DNA of 64,000 nt from Buttiauxella gaviniae ATCC 51604. Its GTDB lineage: Bacteria > Pseudomonadota > Gammaproteobacteria > Enterobacterales > Enterobacteriaceae. The notes beneath the pieces were generated by a model that saw only the letters and a list, made by a program, of their open reading frames with translations, was not told the origin of the DNA and ran no database searches. Shown piece after piece: positions 1 to 11,161 of the stretch. Location: positions 1-64,000 of the forward strand of contig NZ_LXEP01000007.1 of NCBI RefSeq assembly GCF_001654835.1, given 5' to 3'. Position numbers and translations under genes: made by a program. The stretch's first letter is position 1. Every line of letters starts with the position of its first letter.

Positions 1-221
1 ACGAATCGCGAACGACCCTGAACGTTGGGGATAAGCTGGGGTTTACCGCGCAGCGGCAATTTAATGACCGGGCGCCAGGATTATCAAGGAGAGGGCGTTC
101 TCTCCTTGATACGTTCACCGTTAACAACGGTTACAGAAGCCGTCAGACGTTCGGGTGAACGGAAAAACATCTCATCTTACAGATCTCACCCTGACAAGGG
201 GGCCTGGGTGAGTCCAAACAC
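1..221. other. Non-coding end of the window downstream of cirA
   Basis: No recognisable gene lies here. A frame stays open on the plus strand from about 3 to 158, but I do not recognise its product and it has no visible start. The stretch holds a perfect hairpin at 82-111 and a second nested inverted repeat around 111-170 (cgttcacc pairing with ggtgaacg, enclosing accgtt/aacggt). It may be the 3' untranslated region of cirA, which is transcribed leftward into it, or the tail of a gene that starts outside the window. Confidence 0.5.
82..111. repeat. Perfect 12-bp-stem hairpin downstream of cirA
   Basis: The two arms (82-93 and 100-111) are exact reverse complements around a 6-nt loop, ggcgtt. 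There is no T-run on either side, so it is not a standard intrinsic terminator. It could protect the 3' end of the cirA transcript or be a remnant of a dispersed repeat. Confidence 0.6.
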
Positions 222-2192
222 TCAGAACCCGTAATCCACCGCCATAAAGTAACGACGACCATCTTCGTTGTAACTGTAATCGTCACGACTCAGATCTTTA
301 TCACCCAGGTTCATTACCCCGGCACGTAACTTAACGCTCTTCGTCACCTTCCACGCAGCACCGGTATTCCACACCACATAGCCGCCAGGCGTTGGCTCGC
401 TGCTGGTTGTGGCACGCTGCTCGCCGGTATAGTTGGCGGAAACGTAGAATGACCAGTCATCCAGCGGCACCCAGTCCAGGGTACCGTTGGCTGTATGGAA
501 TGGCAGAGACGACAGCGGTTTATTGCCGCCGCTACTCAAATCTCGTCCATCGTTATAGGTGTAGTTCAGCGTCAATTTCCACCGATCGCTAAACGGCACC
601 TTCACTTCGGTTTCCACGCCGCGAATACGCGCTTTGTTGACGTTGTAGTATTTGAAGATTGGGTTGCCCGCACTGTCAAAACCCACAAAGTTAGAGTAGG
701 ACGGGGCTTGCGCGCGGTTAGACGTCCGGTTGATATCAATCATATCTTCCAGGTTGTTCTGGAAGGTGGTGATACTGCCGCTCACGCCGTCCAGCAGACC
801 TTCGTCGCCCGCGTAGTACAGCCCCAGCTCGAAGCTTTCGCTGGTTTCCGGTTTCAGATCCGGGCTGCCGACAATCTTACACGAGCCACGGCAGGAGTTG
901 CTGGTCCAGTCCGGGCTTAACTGTAATAAAGAAGGCGCTTTAAACGCCGTCGCCCAGCCGCCTTTGACCGTCACGGTATCTGTCGCGCTGTATACCAGAT
1001 AGGCACGCGGGCTCCAGTGGTCGCCGTAGGTTTCGTGGTCATCCATACGGATGCCGGTAGTCAGCGCCAGCGGTTCGAAAATCCGCCATTCATCTTCGAG
1101 GAACAGCGCGTACTGGCTGGCAGAAGTTTCAGAACTGCTGCCGCCGGTCAGGTTAACCGGGTCAGTCAGTTTATCGTGACGCCATTCCCCCCCGAAGGTC
1201 AGCAACTGGTTGATTTCGCCTAACGGCAACACCAGTTTGCCGTCGAGGCTGTTATTGCGCGAGGTGATTGGCGAGCTGTTGCCCGGATTGAGGTTATCAA
1301 TTTTGTCGCCGTAGAAACGCAGTTCGGTATTGCCGTAATCCCAACGTCCATTGTGGGAAATTGCGTAATCCTGGCGCTCCATGCGGTTTTTATTCAGGGA
1401 GTCAGAATCTCGGTCCTGGCGGTCAAAACCGTAACCAAACGTCATATCCTGATTTTCAGCTGGCGTGAGAGCAAATTCAGCGCTGCCGCTGCGCGTGGTG
1501 AAGCCTTCAATGCGTGGCGTTTCACCCGTGGCGCTGGTACTGGAAGGTTCTTGCTTATCTTTTTCACGCTTGCCGAGGTTACCGTAAACCTTCACCCCAA
1601 GCAGATCATCAACGATCGGGCCGCTGACGAAGAAATTGCTGTTGTAAGAATCACCGCGATCGCGTTTTTCCTGAAGGGTGGTATCCGCCGTCACCGTGCC
1701 GTGCCAGGCCTTACCGACTTTACGGGTAATAATGTTAACCACGCCGCCCAGGGCATCGGAACCGTAGAGCGAGGACATCGGCCCGCGCACCACTTCGATA
1801 CGTTCAATGGCATCGACCGGGATCCAGTTAAGATCGAAATCGTTGTGGCGGAAGACGGCATTGCGCGAGTTCACGCGCTTGCCATCCACCAGGATCAGCG
1901 TGTAGCTGCTGTCCAGGCCACGAATACTCACGCCCTGGCGGTTATCCCCTTCGTTAGTGAGTTGCACACCAGGGACTTCCTGCAGGACATCTTTCAGGTT
2001 CTGGATTGGTTTCTTTTTCAGGTCTTCCTGAGTGATAACGCTAATACTGGCGGGCGCATCTTTGAGGTTCTGCTCACTCGCAGACGCGGTGACAACCACG
2101 GTGTCTTCGTACTCAGAGGCGATAGCGGGATACGCAGCACTGATTATTGACGCGCAAAGTCCTCCCCGGACGATGGGATTCAACCTTAACAT
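222..2192 (-). CDS. cirA: TonB-dependent catecholate siderophore / colicin I receptor
   Basis: Outer-membrane receptor that takes up catecholate iron complexes using TonB energy and is the E. coli receptor for colicin Ia. The protein (656 aa) has a signal peptide ending near AIAS, a TonB-box-like DTVVVTA, a plug domain with the [20 protein letters not shown] block, and a long beta-barrel ending in aromatic Phe (VDYGF). Similarity to E. coli CirA is high throughout. The start was set at the ATG at 2192, matching the E. coli N-terminus and preceded by GGAGAAAGGA; an in-frame ATG 30 nt upstream is less likely. It stands alone, separated from yiaS by about 220 bp with an iron-box-like sequence. 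Confidence 0.96.
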   Translation of the reverse strand: MLRLNPIVRGGLCASIISAAYPAIASEYEDTVVVTASASEQNLKDAPASISVITQEDLKKKPIQNLKDVLQEVPGVQLTNEGDNRQGVSIRGLDSSYTLILVDGKRVNSRNAVFRHNDFDLNWIPVDAIERIEVVRGPMSSLYGSDALGGVVNIITRKVGKAWHGTVTADTTLQEKRDRGDSYNSNFFVSGPIVDDLLGVKVYGNLGKREKDKQEPSSTSATGETPRIEGFTTRSGSAEFALTPAENQDMTFGYGFDRQDRDSDSLNKNRMERQDYAISHNGRWDYGNTELRFYGDKIDNLNPGNSSPITSRNNSLDGKLVLPLGEINQLLTFGGEWRHDKLTDPVNLTGGSSSETSASQYALFLEDEWRIFEPLALTTGIRMDDHETYGDHWSPRAYLVYSATDTVTVKGGWATAFKAPSLLQLSPDWTSNSCRGSCKIVGSPDLKPETSESFELGLYYAGDEGLLDGVSGSITTFQNNLEDMIDINRTSNRAQAPSYSNFVGFDSAGNPIFKYYNVNKARIRGVETEVKVPFSDRWKLTLNYTYNDGRDLSSGGNKPLSSLPFHTANGTLDWVPLDDWSFYVSANYTGEQRATTSSEPTPGGYVVWNTGAAWKVTKSVKLRAGVMNLGDKDLSRDDYSYNEDGRRYFMAVDYGF

Positions 2193-2260
2193 TCCTTTCT
2201 CCATGAGGTGAATGGCAAACAATACTTAACCAATAGATTGCGCTCACATTCCTGATGCGA

Positions 2261-2281
2261 CGCCTGCTGCATTGGCAGGCG
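2261..2281. repeat. Short perfect hairpin in the cirA upstream region
   Basis: cgcctgc (2261-2267) and gcaggcg (2275-2281) pair around a 7-nt loop. It lies in the leader or promoter region of cirA, about 70 bp upstream of the start codon. Its role is unknown. Confidence 0.45.
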
Positions 2282-2342
2282 ACTGCACGTTTACTCGCCG
2301 ACTTCCAGCCGGGGTAAAACGTGGCGACACCATAAGATAAAC

Positions 2343-2361
2343 GAGAATAGTTATCAATCAA
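2343..2361 (-). promoter_or_regulatory. Possible Fur box upstream of cirA
   Basis: GAGAATAGTTATCAATCAA shares roughly 11 of 19 positions with the GATAATGATAATCATTATC consensus. Its position about 150 bp before the cirA start, and the known Fur control of cirA in E. coli, favour it, but the match is only moderate. Confidence 0.4.
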
Positions 2362-2413
2362 ATTGTTAAAAATTGTAATATTCGCCATGCCACTCAGGAG
2401 AAAGGTGTTTTAT

Positions 2414-3109
2414 TTATTGACCGTAATAGGCGCTTTTGCCGTGCTTACGCAGATAGTGTTTATCGAGTAATTGCGGCTGCATATTGCCGAGCTGCGGCGT
2501 TAATTGAGTTGAAAACAGCCCCATATAAGCGCACTCCTCCAGCACTACCGCGTTATGCACCGCATCTGCCGCATCTTTTCCCCAGGCAAACGGGCCGTGA
2601 GCATTCACCAGCACCGCCGGAACCTGTAACGGGTCGATGTCCCGCTCAACAAAGGTCTGAATAATCACTTCGCCGGTCTGATGTTCATATTCCCCGGCGA
2701 TTTCTTCCTGCGTCATTAAGCGCGTGCACGGAATGGTGCCGTAGAAATAGTCCGCATGCGTGGTGCCCCAGGCGGGCAAATCACGCCCGGCCTGTGCCCA
2801 GATAGTCGCGTGACGCGAATGGGTGTGGACGATGCCGCCAATGCCAGGGAAACGGCGATACAGCGCCAGATGGGTTGCGGTATCAGAAGACGGTTTTTTG
2901 CGCCCTTCCACCACTTCGCCGCTGTGCAAGTCCACCACCACCATATCTTCAGCGCGCATACCGTCGTATTCCACGCCCGACGGTTTAATCACCACCAGGC
3001 CCCGCTCGCGGTCGATGGCGCTGACGTTGCCCCAGGTAAAAGTCACCAGATGATGCGCCGGCAAAGCGAGATTCGCCTCCAGTACCTGCTGTTTTAGCTG
3101 CTCTAACAT
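2414..3109 (-). CDS. yiaS: L-ribulose-5-phosphate 4-epimerase (AraD/SgbE/UlaF family)
   Basis: Converts L-ribulose 5-phosphate to D-xylulose 5-phosphate, the last step of the yia pathway before the pentose phosphate pathway. The 231-residue length is standard for the family. It carries the class II aldolase/epimerase signatures, including [19 protein letters not shown] and the following THADYFYG block with metal-binding histidines. Its start overlaps the yiaR stop by 7 nt, so the two are probably translationally coupled. It is the last gene of the eight-gene yiaKLX1X2PQRS operon. The paralogs araD, ulaF and sgbE are hard to tell apart by sequence; the name comes from context. Confidence 0.92.
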   Translation of the reverse strand: MLEQLKQQVLEANLALPAHHLVTFTWGNVSAIDRERGLVVIKPSGVEYDGMRAEDMVVVDLHSGEVVEGRKKPSSDTATHLALYRRFPGIGGIVHTHSRHATIWAQAGRDLPAWGTTHADYFYGTIPCTRLMTQEEIAGEYEHQTGEVIIQTFVERDIDPLQVPAVLVNAHGPFAWGKDAADAVHNAVVLEECAYMGLFSTQLTPQLGNMQPQLLDKHYLRKHGKSAYYGQ

Positions 3110-3963
3110 ACGAATCCCCCTTCCTGCATACGTTGTTCAATCCAGCGCCGCGCTTCAATAATTTCCAGCACCGGCTCTTTGGCTTTTTCCGTCCACATTT
3201 CCACCAAAAACGCGCCGCGATAATTAAGCTGTTTTAACGTGCGGAACACGCCAACAAAATCGACACACCCTTCGCCAAACGGCACATCGCGGAATTGCCC
3301 GGCGCAGGTTTCGGTTACGCGCTGCGTGTCTTTGAGATGAATGGCGGCGATGCGGTCGATGCCGAGGGTTAATTCCGCCTGCACGTCATTGCCCCAGGCG
3401 CTCAGATTGCCGACATCCGGGTAAACGCTGAACCACGGCGACGACAGCAACTTGTCCCACTTCTTCCATTTGGTTATCGAATTCATAAATTCGGTATCCA
3501 TAATTTCGACCGCCAGCATCACCTGAGCGCCTGCCGCCTGCTCCACCGCCCACGCCAGACCTTCGGCAAAGCGCTGTTGTGTACCTTCGTCGCGCTCTTC
3601 GTAATAGACGTCGTAACCCGCCAGTTGGATGGTGCGAATACCTAAATCCCGCGCCAGTTTGATGGCCTTACTCATCACCTCACGCGCCCGCTCGCGCACG
3701 GCTTCATCGTGGCTGCCGAACGGGAAACGGCGATGCGCAGACAGGCACATCGACGGGATCGTGACGCCGCTTTCCAGCATCGCTTCCACCAGCGATGCTC
3801 GTTGCGTGGTGCTCCACTCCAGGCGCGCGAGGCGTTCGTCGGTTTCATCAAGCGACATTTCGACAAAATCAAAACCGCAGCTTTTTGCCAGCGCCAGGCG
3901 CTCCGGCCAGGAAAGGTGTTTAGGCAACGCTTTTTCGTAAATCCCTAACGGATGAACTCTCAT
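3103..3963 (-). CDS. yiaR: L-xylulose-5-phosphate 3-epimerase (UlaE/SgbU family)
   Basis: Epimerises L-xylulose 5-phosphate to L-ribulose 5-phosphate. The 286-aa protein is a xylose-isomerase-like TIM barrel; visible signatures are [10 protein letters not shown] near the N-terminus, a central metal-binding Glu region ([13 protein letters not shown]), [10 protein letters not shown] and a late AAIHLKDT strand. Length and order match UlaE. It overlaps yiaQ by 4 nt (ATGA) and yiaS by 7 nt, placing it inside a tightly coupled QRS block. The codons are GC-rich, like the rest of the yia cluster. Confidence 0.92.
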   Translation of the reverse strand: MRVHPLGIYEKALPKHLSWPERLALAKSCGFDFVEMSLDETDERLARLEWSTTQRASLVEAMLESGVTIPSMCLSAHRRFPFGSHDEAVRERAREVMSKAIKLARDLGIRTIQLAGYDVYYEERDEGTQQRFAEGLAWAVEQAAGAQVMLAVEIMDTEFMNSITKWKKWDKLLSSPWFSVYPDVGNLSAWGNDVQAELTLGIDRIAAIHLKDTQRVTETCAGQFRDVPFGEGCVDFVGVFRTLKQLNYRGAFLVEMWTEKAKEPVLEIIEARRWIEQRMQEGGFVC

Positions 3964-4619
3964 GCTTTTGCTCCCCAGATAGCGCGGATTTGCGTATGGA
4001 AATCTTGCGCAACCTGTTGCGGATTAGCCGCGCCAGAAAGTGCGCGCCCGGCGATAAACGCCTTCACGTTGATATCGCGGAACAGCGGTAAATCGGCGGG
4101 TGTGATGCCCCCGGTGATGGATAACTCCAGCCCGATATCCGACAGCACTTTCATCCGCGCTAAATCTTCAGCCCCCCAGGTTTGGCCGCTGGCCTGAGCA
4201 TCGCGCCCACGGTGATAAATCGCCTGGCGGATGCCGGTTTTGTACCAGGCTCGCGCGTCGTCAAACGTCCAGTTGCCAAACAGCTCAATCTGGATTTCAC
4301 CGCCCCGCGCTACCGCGACCTGGTGAGCTTTTTCCACCGTTGCCAGCGGGGCGGCACAAATTACCGTCATCCAGTTAGCGCCAGCATTAAACGCTTGCTC
4401 CGCGAGTGTTTCTCCCGCGTCGGCCACTTTCCAGTCGGCAACAATCAGTTTCTGCGGGCACAGTTTGCGTAGCTGGCGCAACGCCTCCAGCCCTTCGGTC
4501 AGACACAAAAGCGTTCCCGCTTCGATAATATCGACGCTATCACTTAGCAAAGCAGCATCGCGCAATGCCGGTTGAAGCTCGCTGTAATCAAGGGCGAGTT
4601 GTAATAATGGACGGCTCAT
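3960..4619 (-). CDS. yiaQ: 3-keto-L-gulonate-6-phosphate decarboxylase (SgbH/UlaD family)
   Basis: Decarboxylates 3-keto-L-gulonate 6-phosphate to L-xylulose 5-phosphate. The 219-aa protein belongs to the orotidine-5'-phosphate decarboxylase suprafamily. The D-x-K-x-x-D catalytic signature is visible in [13 protein letters not shown], and the C-terminus has the phosphate-binding [10 protein letters not shown] and [10 protein letters not shown] loops. It overlaps both yiaP and yiaR by ATGA, so translation of P, Q and R is likely coupled. Confidence 0.93.
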   Translation of the reverse strand: MSRPLLQLALDYSELQPALRDAALLSDSVDIIEAGTLLCLTEGLEALRQLRKLCPQKLIVADWKVADAGETLAEQAFNAGANWMTVICAAPLATVEKAHQVAVARGGEIQIELFGNWTFDDARAWYKTGIRQAIYHRGRDAQASGQTWGAEDLARMKVLSDIGLELSITGGITPADLPLFRDINVKAFIAGRALSGAANPQQVAQDFHTQIRAIWGAKA

Positions 4620-6133
4620 AATGGGTATTCCCTGGTGTTATTCAGCAACGCGCAACGGGCATGAAAGCCCTGGAGCGCTTCAATCAGTAACTGATATTGT
4701 TGATATTTGGTTTGGTAGACCTGCCAGGCGGCGGGATCGGGATGAATTACCCGCGTGGCATGTGTAAGCTGCTGCTGCGCCTGGGTGAAACTGGCGAACA
4801 CGCCGGTGCCAACCAGGGCGGCAAGCGCCGCACCCAGACAACCGGTTTCTTCAACCTGCGGCAGTTCCACCGCCAGGCCGCTGACATCCGCCAGCATCTG
4901 CATCCAGACGTCGGAATGCGCCGGCCCGCCGGTCACGCGCAGGGTTTTGGCATGGCTAAACCGCTGGCGTATCCGGTTAAGGTGCGTCATGTGGCTGAAC
5001 ACCACGCCCTCATAAACGGCCTGTAACAGGTGCCCGCGATGGTGCGCCGACTGCAAGCCATAAAAGCCGCTGGTCATTTCTAACCCGGCGTTACTGCCGT
5101 ATAAAAACGGCAGAAACAGGACGTCACTCCCGGCTTTCGGCAAGGCAGAAACCGCGCGGTTGATGTCATCAAAACTCAGATCTCCGCACTGGGCCGTCAG
5201 CCATTCGAGGTTGGCCGACGACGTGGGGCTGGCTTCGTGAACAATGAACTGACCGGGTGACACGAAGCGCCCGTAAACATAAGGATGAGGTTCCTGGTCG
5301 CTGATTCCATGAGCAATGCCGCTGGTAACGGCCCAGGTTCCCATCACCGCATTGAGCGCCGTGTCATCATGCAGACCCGCGCACAATGCGGTAGAAACCA
5401 CGTCGAACAGGCCGCCGACAACGGGCGTACCCGCCACCAGACCGGTTATGGCCGCCACGTCCGCCGTGATTTCCCCGCAAATTTGGCTTGAACCGACCAC
5501 CGGAGGTAGCGCCGGAAAAACCTCTTCAATGCCCAGCCACGACAACAGTTGCGGGTCATACGTCCCCTGATTCATGTTGTAGAGATTGGACTCGGAAATA
5601 TTGCTCTCTTCGCAGCCTTTCATGCCCGTCAGGCACCAGCGCAGATAGTCATGCGCCATCATCACCGTGCCAATTTGCGAGTAACGTTCCGGCTGGTGCT
5701 GCTTTACCCAGCGCAGCAATGAAACCGGATGCCCGGTCCACAAGGTCTGGCGCGTGTGCGGGTAAAGCAGTTCGGGGATCTTGTCCCGCTGCCAGTCACT
5801 GACAATATTCAGCGCGCGCCTGTCGGAAGAGAGCATCGCAGGCCCCAAAGGCTGGTCATTTTTATCCAGCAAAAACAGACCCTTGCCCTGAGCTGAAATG
5901 CCGATGCCTTTAACCTGATTGCCGCTGATGGCGCAACGCGTGAGCAAAGTGGCAATCGTGTCGGCACACGTTTGCCAAAGCCCTGGCATGTCGCGTTCAG
6001 CCCAGCCGGGTTTCTCGCCCACAGTGACTAACGCCTGGCGCTGAATGGCGAACTCCCGGCCCTGCTGGTCGTACAACCCTGCTTTGAGATAGGTGCCGCC
6101 GCAGTCGATGCCCAGCCAGAATGGTTGTTTCAT
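4616..6133 (-). CDS. yiaP: L-xylulose / 3-keto-L-gulonate kinase (FGGY family)
   Basis: Sugar kinase of the FGGY family, the LyxK-type enzyme of the yia system, expected to phosphorylate 3-keto-L-gulonate and/or L-xylulose. The N-terminal phosphate loop reads WLGIDCGGTYLKAGLYD. The second ATP-binding region includes NAVMGTWAVTSG and the C-terminal VTGGPAHSDVWMQMLADV. The length, 505 aa, is close to LyxK. It sits about 98 bp downstream of yiaX2 with a strong hairpin in the gap, and overlaps yiaQ by 4 nt. Confidence 0.92.
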   Translation of the reverse strand: MKQPFWLGIDCGGTYLKAGLYDQQGREFAIQRQALVTVGEKPGWAERDMPGLWQTCADTIATLLTRCAISGNQVKGIGISAQGKGLFLLDKNDQPLGPAMLSSDRRALNIVSDWQRDKIPELLYPHTRQTLWTGHPVSLLRWVKQHQPERYSQIGTVMMAHDYLRWCLTGMKGCEESNISESNLYNMNQGTYDPQLLSWLGIEEVFPALPPVVGSSQICGEITADVAAITGLVAGTPVVGGLFDVVSTALCAGLHDDTALNAVMGTWAVTSGIAHGISDQEPHPYVYGRFVSPGQFIVHEASPTSSANLEWLTAQCGDLSFDDINRAVSALPKAGSDVLFLPFLYGSNAGLEMTSGFYGLQSAHHRGHLLQAVYEGVVFSHMTHLNRIRQRFSHAKTLRVTGGPAHSDVWMQMLADVSGLAVELPQVEETGCLGAALAALVGTGVFASFTQAQQQLTHATRVIHPDPAAWQVYQTKYQQYQLLIEALQGFHARCALLNNTREYPL

Positions 6134-6165
6134 TGTTTTCTCTCTTCAGTGCAAACCTGATGGTG

Positions 6166-6221
6166 GATGACGCTGCGCTTATCCCCCCTACAACTCGCAT
6201 TCGTAGGGCGGCAGCGTCATC
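6166..6221. repeat. REP-like long hairpin between yiaX2 and yiaP
   Basis: The outer arms gatgacgctgc (6166-6176) and gcagcgtcatc (6211-6221) are exact complements. An inner ccctac/gtaggg pair stacks inside them. The arrangement resembles enterobacterial REP palindromes. It sits inside the operon, where such elements can stabilise upstream mRNA or reduce downstream expression. Confidence 0.65.
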
Positions 6222-6231
6222 TGACAAACAC

Positions 6232-7554
6232 TCAGTGCGTCGTTAAGCGGCCATCTGGCTCAGGCAGACTGCTGCTGCTCGGCGCATCACATTTCGCCGG
6301 TAACATCAGCGCCAGTAACGAGGCAATCGCCAGTGAAACCGCCAGGCAATAAACGCCCGCATCTTTGCTGTAGAAAGTAATCAACAAGCCGACGGCATAC
6401 GGACCGCAGAACCCGCCGAGATTACCCAGGGCGTTGATCACCCCCCGCGCCCCACCGGCCATTTCCGCGCTAAACAGGCGGGCAGGTATCGTCCAGAACA
6501 CGCCAGCGGCAGATTGTAAAAAGACTCCGCAACCCACCAGGGCAGCATAAGAAAGCCAGATGTGTTCTTTGAGAACCACGGACATAAACATGCAGAACGC
6601 GAAGCCCATCAGCGGCAGAGCGACGAACAATTTGCGCTTGCCTGTGCGGTCAGAAAGCGTGGAGAAAATAAACATGCCCGCCATCGCGCCGACATACGGC
6701 AGAATCGCTAACATGCCAACCTGCCCCATGGTGCTGTGGGTCAATTCTTTAAGGATGGTCGGCAGCCAAAGGGTGTAGCCGTAAATGCCGGTCTGGTAGA
6801 AGAAGTTGAGCGCGATGAGTTGCCACATGGTGCGGTCAGAAAGCACCGCGCTGAGTGACGCATTCTTCACCGCCGTTTTCGCCAGCTGTTTTTGTTCAGC
6901 GTTAAGCGTGTCGATCAGCCACTTTTTCTCACGCTCATCTATCCAGCGAGCTTCTTGCGGGCGGTCACAAACGGTCAGCGACCACAACACCAGGACTACC
7001 GCCGAGAGCAAACCTTCGATAATGAACAGCCAGCGCCAGTCCATCGCTGAAATAATCCAGCCGGAAAGCGGCGCCGTGATAATCCCGGCGATGGGCACGA
7101 ACATGATCACAATTGCGTTAGCGCGCCCACGTTCGGCATCCGGGAACCAGTTGCTGATCATCGTCAGCACCACCGGCAGCATGCCCCCTTCCGCGACACC
7201 CAGTGCGAAGCGTAAAAATAACAGTTGGTATTGATTAGTAATCAAGCCGGTGAGGATGGAAATAATCACCCACGCCACCAGCGACCAGCCGATAAACTTT
7301 TTGCCGCTGCCGTGAACGGCAATTTTCCCACCGGGAACCTGGAGGAATAAATAACCAATAAAGAAGATGCCGCCCGCAAGGCCCGCCATGGTGGCGGAAA
7401 TACCTAAATCACTGTCCATCCCACCCGGCATGGCGAAAGCAATATTCACCCGATCCATATAGGAAATAATACAGGTGATTAAAATGGGTGGAATTATCCT
7501 CAGCCAACGGCTTCGTGGAATATCATTTGTTTGGGTCACAGAGTTAGCGTTCAT
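6232..7554 (-). CDS. yiaX2: MFS transporter of the yia system (anion:cation symporter type)
   Basis: Predicted 12-TM major facilitator of 440 aa, of the ACS subfamily that moves organic anions. Visible features are YMDRVNIAFAMPGG in TM1, the VAEGGMLPVVLTMISNWFP segment typical of this subfamily around TM4, a hydrophilic central loop, and SDRTGKRKLF after TM8. In E. coli the yia operon has a TRAP system (YiaMNO) at this place. The single MFS gene identifies the Klebsiella-type yiaX2 arrangement, linked to aerobic L-ascorbate use. The exact substrate here is inferred. Confidence 0.87.
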   Translation of the reverse strand: MNANSVTQTNDIPRSRWLRIIPPILITCIISYMDRVNIAFAMPGGMDSDLGISATMAGLAGGIFFIGYLFLQVPGGKIAVHGSGKKFIGWSLVAWVIISILTGLITNQYQLLFLRFALGVAEGGMLPVVLTMISNWFPDAERGRANAIVIMFVPIAGIITAPLSGWIISAMDWRWLFIIEGLLSAVVLVLWSLTVCDRPQEARWIDEREKKWLIDTLNAEQKQLAKTAVKNASLSAVLSDRTMWQLIALNFFYQTGIYGYTLWLPTILKELTHSTMGQVGMLAILPYVGAMAGMFIFSTLSDRTGKRKLFVALPLMGFAFCMFMSVVLKEHIWLSYAALVGCGVFLQSAAGVFWTIPARLFSAEMAGGARGVINALGNLGGFCGPYAVGLLITFYSKDAGVYCLAVSLAIASLLALMLPAKCDAPSSSSLPEPDGRLTTH

Positions 7555-7649
7555 AAATTATTCTCGATAATAAAAAATGGGATCTAGCGTGTCCTTCAAT
7601 AAAAAAGGAACGGTTTTTTCTTAGCTCGTCGAATAATGAATATTTATAA

Positions 7650-8573
7650 TTATGTTAATGCGCTACGTAATGCAGAAATCCCGTCAGCTAAAATAGCCAC
7701 CCGATGTTCAACAGAGGCTTCTGGGTTTATTTCTAATAATTTAATACCAATGAATTTAAACGATTCCAGCGGAGAAACACTCAACATTTCCCTGGCAATC
7801 TCTACCGTCAACAAGCTTTCATCAGTGAATGTGGAGAACGGAGCGTGTGAATCTTGCCATTCGCCGTACGGGCCATTTAGCGCGGTGCCAGAAAACATCA
7901 GCCCCGCCAGCTTCCCGGTTTGCTGGCAAAGCCGCGCGTGTTCCAGAGGAAGCGCCGTGTTGCGGCCTTCAATGGCCGATCTGGCCCAGTTCAGGCAAAT
8001 TCCCAGGTCACTTTTCAGTTCCTGCTCAAGGGGCAAAAAACCCTTGCGTGCATCCGGCTGAGTCATCGCATCGCAATGTTCAATCACCAACTCACAGGGC
8101 CAGTCCCAGCTTTGCAGTTCTGTTAAAGATTGCGCAAAACGTTCAGCCGCTTGCGTCACAGACGGATTACCGATAGCGGGCGCCGCCTGTATCTCCAGCG
8201 CAATCACTTTTTGTTTAGCAAACCGGTCGTTAGTACGGCTAATTTTTTCCCACACGTGGCGATAGTACTCCACGCAGCTTTTGCGCTGGGCTTCATCGGT
8301 TGATGCCAGGCCAAATCCACCGTTAGCCCCTCTGCGGCGCATGGTTTCCATTATGGCTGTCACCACAATTTGCCAGTCATCCGGCGTATGTTTAAACAGA
8401 TACTCATCGCCATAAGGATGTAAATGCTCAAGGCAAGGTTGTTCCAGCCCGCGAATACCTGGCACATCGGCTAATTTGCGCCAGAATTGTGTTTCCTTTT
8501 CTTCCCCTGACTGGTGAAACGAAGGTGCGCAGGGGTACGCGCCAATAATAAAACCGGCGTTATTCTCTTTCAT
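7650..8573 (-). CDS. yiaX1: YiaX1-like protein of unknown function (probable TIM-barrel fold)
   Basis: A 307-aa soluble protein with no signal peptide or membrane segment. I believe it belongs to an uncharacterised DUF4862-type family; that assignment is from memory. Alternating hydrophobic strands ending in acidic or His residues ([31 protein letters not shown]) suggest a sugar isomerase-like barrel. It lies between yiaL and yiaX2, exactly where yiaX1 lies in the Klebsiella cluster, so a role in converting or opening an ascorbate-derived compound is plausible. The catalytic function is unknown. Confidence 0.75.
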   Translation of the reverse strand: MKENNAGFIIGAYPCAPSFHQSGEEKETQFWRKLADVPGIRGLEQPCLEHLHPYGDEYLFKHTPDDWQIVVTAIMETMRRRGANGGFGLASTDEAQRKSCVEYYRHVWEKISRTNDRFAKQKVIALEIQAAPAIGNPSVTQAAERFAQSLTELQSWDWPCELVIEHCDAMTQPDARKGFLPLEQELKSDLGICLNWARSAIEGRNTALPLEHARLCQQTGKLAGLMFSGTALNGPYGEWQDSHAPFSTFTDESLLTVEIAREMLSVSPLESFKFIGIKLLEINPEASVEHRVAILADGISALRSALT

Positions 8574-8592
8574 TATGTGTCCCTTAAATGAA

Positions 8593-10067
<1,475 letters not shown>

Positions 10068-10118
10068 GCCTGACTCCCGGTTTTCTCACCATCAATGTGA
10101 GTGATTTTAGATCTGCAT

Positions 10119-10135
10119 ATTTCACTATGCGAAAT
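10119..10135. promoter_or_regulatory. Palindrome in the yiaK-yiaJ control region
   Basis: ATTTCACTATGCGAAAT is a 17-bp imperfect palindrome, 13 of 17 positions symmetric, with perfect ATTTC/GAAAT arms. It lies between the divergent yiaK operon and yiaJ, about 50 bp from the yiaK start, the expected place for a YiaJ (IclR-family) operator. Assignment is by position and symmetry only. Confidence 0.5.
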
Positions 10136-10295
10136 CTGATTTCAAAAATATACAGTTCAATTTTTAACAAGTCAAAGCAGGAGCGTTTTTTAAAAATCAT
10201 TTAAATCAATGTGTTAATATTTACGTGTTGAGATCGTGAACTGAAACACACTTTGCGCTACCATCAATGCGCGGCGAAATTACGGGAAGGAAGAG

Positions 10296-11105
10296 ATGAG
10301 CGATAAAGAAAGCGATGTGAGCAAAGAGAAGGACAGACCGGCTGGCAGCCAGAGTTTATTCCGTGGCCTACAGCTTATTGAGATCCTCAGCAACTACCCC
10401 AACGGTTGCCCGCTGGCGCATTTATCTGAGCTGGCTGAGTTGAATAAAAGTACCGTGCATCGACTGTTACAGGGGCTACAGTCCTGCGGATACGTGACGC
10501 CAGCGCCTGCAGCAGGAAGTTACCGTCTGACGACAAAATTTATTTCGGTCGGGCAAAAGGCGCTTTCCTCATTAAATATCATTCACGTCGCCGCCCCGCA
10601 TCTGGAAACGCTGAACATCGTTACCGGTGAAACGGTGAACTTCTCGAGCCGTGAAGACGATCATGCAATTTTGATTTATAAGCTGGAGCCGACTACCGGA
10701 ATGCTGCGTACCCGGGCATATATCGGCCAGCATATGCCGCTGTACTGCTCGGCAATGGGTAAGATTTATATGGCCTTTGGTCACGCGGAATATGTCGAAA
10801 ATTACTGGCAAACACATCAGGATGAGATCCAACCCCTGACGCGCAATACCATCACCAGCCTGGAGCGGATGTATCAGGAGTTGGAGCAGATTCGCGAGCA
10901 AAAAATGGCGATGGACGCAGAAGAGAATGAGTTGGGCGTTTCGTGCATCGCGGTGCCGGTGTTTGATATTCACCATCGCGTGAGTTATTCGATTTCGATT
11001 TCGCTTTCAACGGCCAAACTGCGCCAGGTGGGTGAGAAGAAATTGCTTAAGCCGCTGCAAGAAACCGCCGCAGCGATTTCCCGAGAATTGGGGCTGAATG
11101 CCTGA
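10296..11105 (+). CDS. yiaJ: IclR-family repressor of the yia operon
   Basis: A 269-aa IclR-type regulator. Residues about 20-80 form the winged helix, with the recognition segment LSELAELNKSTVHRLLQGLQ. The C-terminal two thirds is the effector-binding GAF-like domain, including MPLYCSAMGKIYMAF and ENELGVSCIAVPVFD. It is divergent from yiaK and in E. coli and Klebsiella represses yiaK-S. It ends in a strong bidirectional hairpin shared with lysP. Confidence 0.93.
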   Translation: MSDKESDVSKEKDRPAGSQSLFRGLQLIEILSNYPNGCPLAHLSELAELNKSTVHRLLQGLQSCGYVTPAPAAGSYRLTTKFISVGQKALSSLNIIHVAAPHLETLNIVTGETVNFSSREDDHAILIYKLEPTTGMLRTRAYIGQHMPLYCSAMGKIYMAFGHAEYVENYWQTHQDEIQPLTRNTITSLERMYQELEQIREQKMAMDAEENELGVSCIAVPVFDIHHRVSYSISISLSTAKLRQVGEKKLLKPLQETAAAISRELGLNA

Positions 11106-11131
11106 CCCTGATTCAGGGATAACACAGAGCA

Positions 11132-11156
11132 AAAGGGCGCGATCATCGCGCCCTTT
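11132..11156. terminator. Bidirectional hairpin between yiaJ and lysP
   Basis: aaagggcgcg and cgcgcccttt pair around atcat, giving a GC-rich 10-bp stem flanked by A and T in both directions, between convergent stop codons. A smaller hairpin (ccctgattcaggg, 11106-11118) precedes it. Confidence 0.85.
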
Positions 11157-11161
11157 GCATA

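Noticed and set aside
1353-2150. 265-aa open frame on the plus strand
   Set aside because: It lies entirely antisense to cirA, whose protein is conserved throughout. No ribosome site or recognisable product is present.
7555-7649. Terminator between yiaX1 and yiaX2
   Set aside because: The only candidate is an A6/T6 pairing around ccgttcc, too weak for termination, and the genes are functionally linked.
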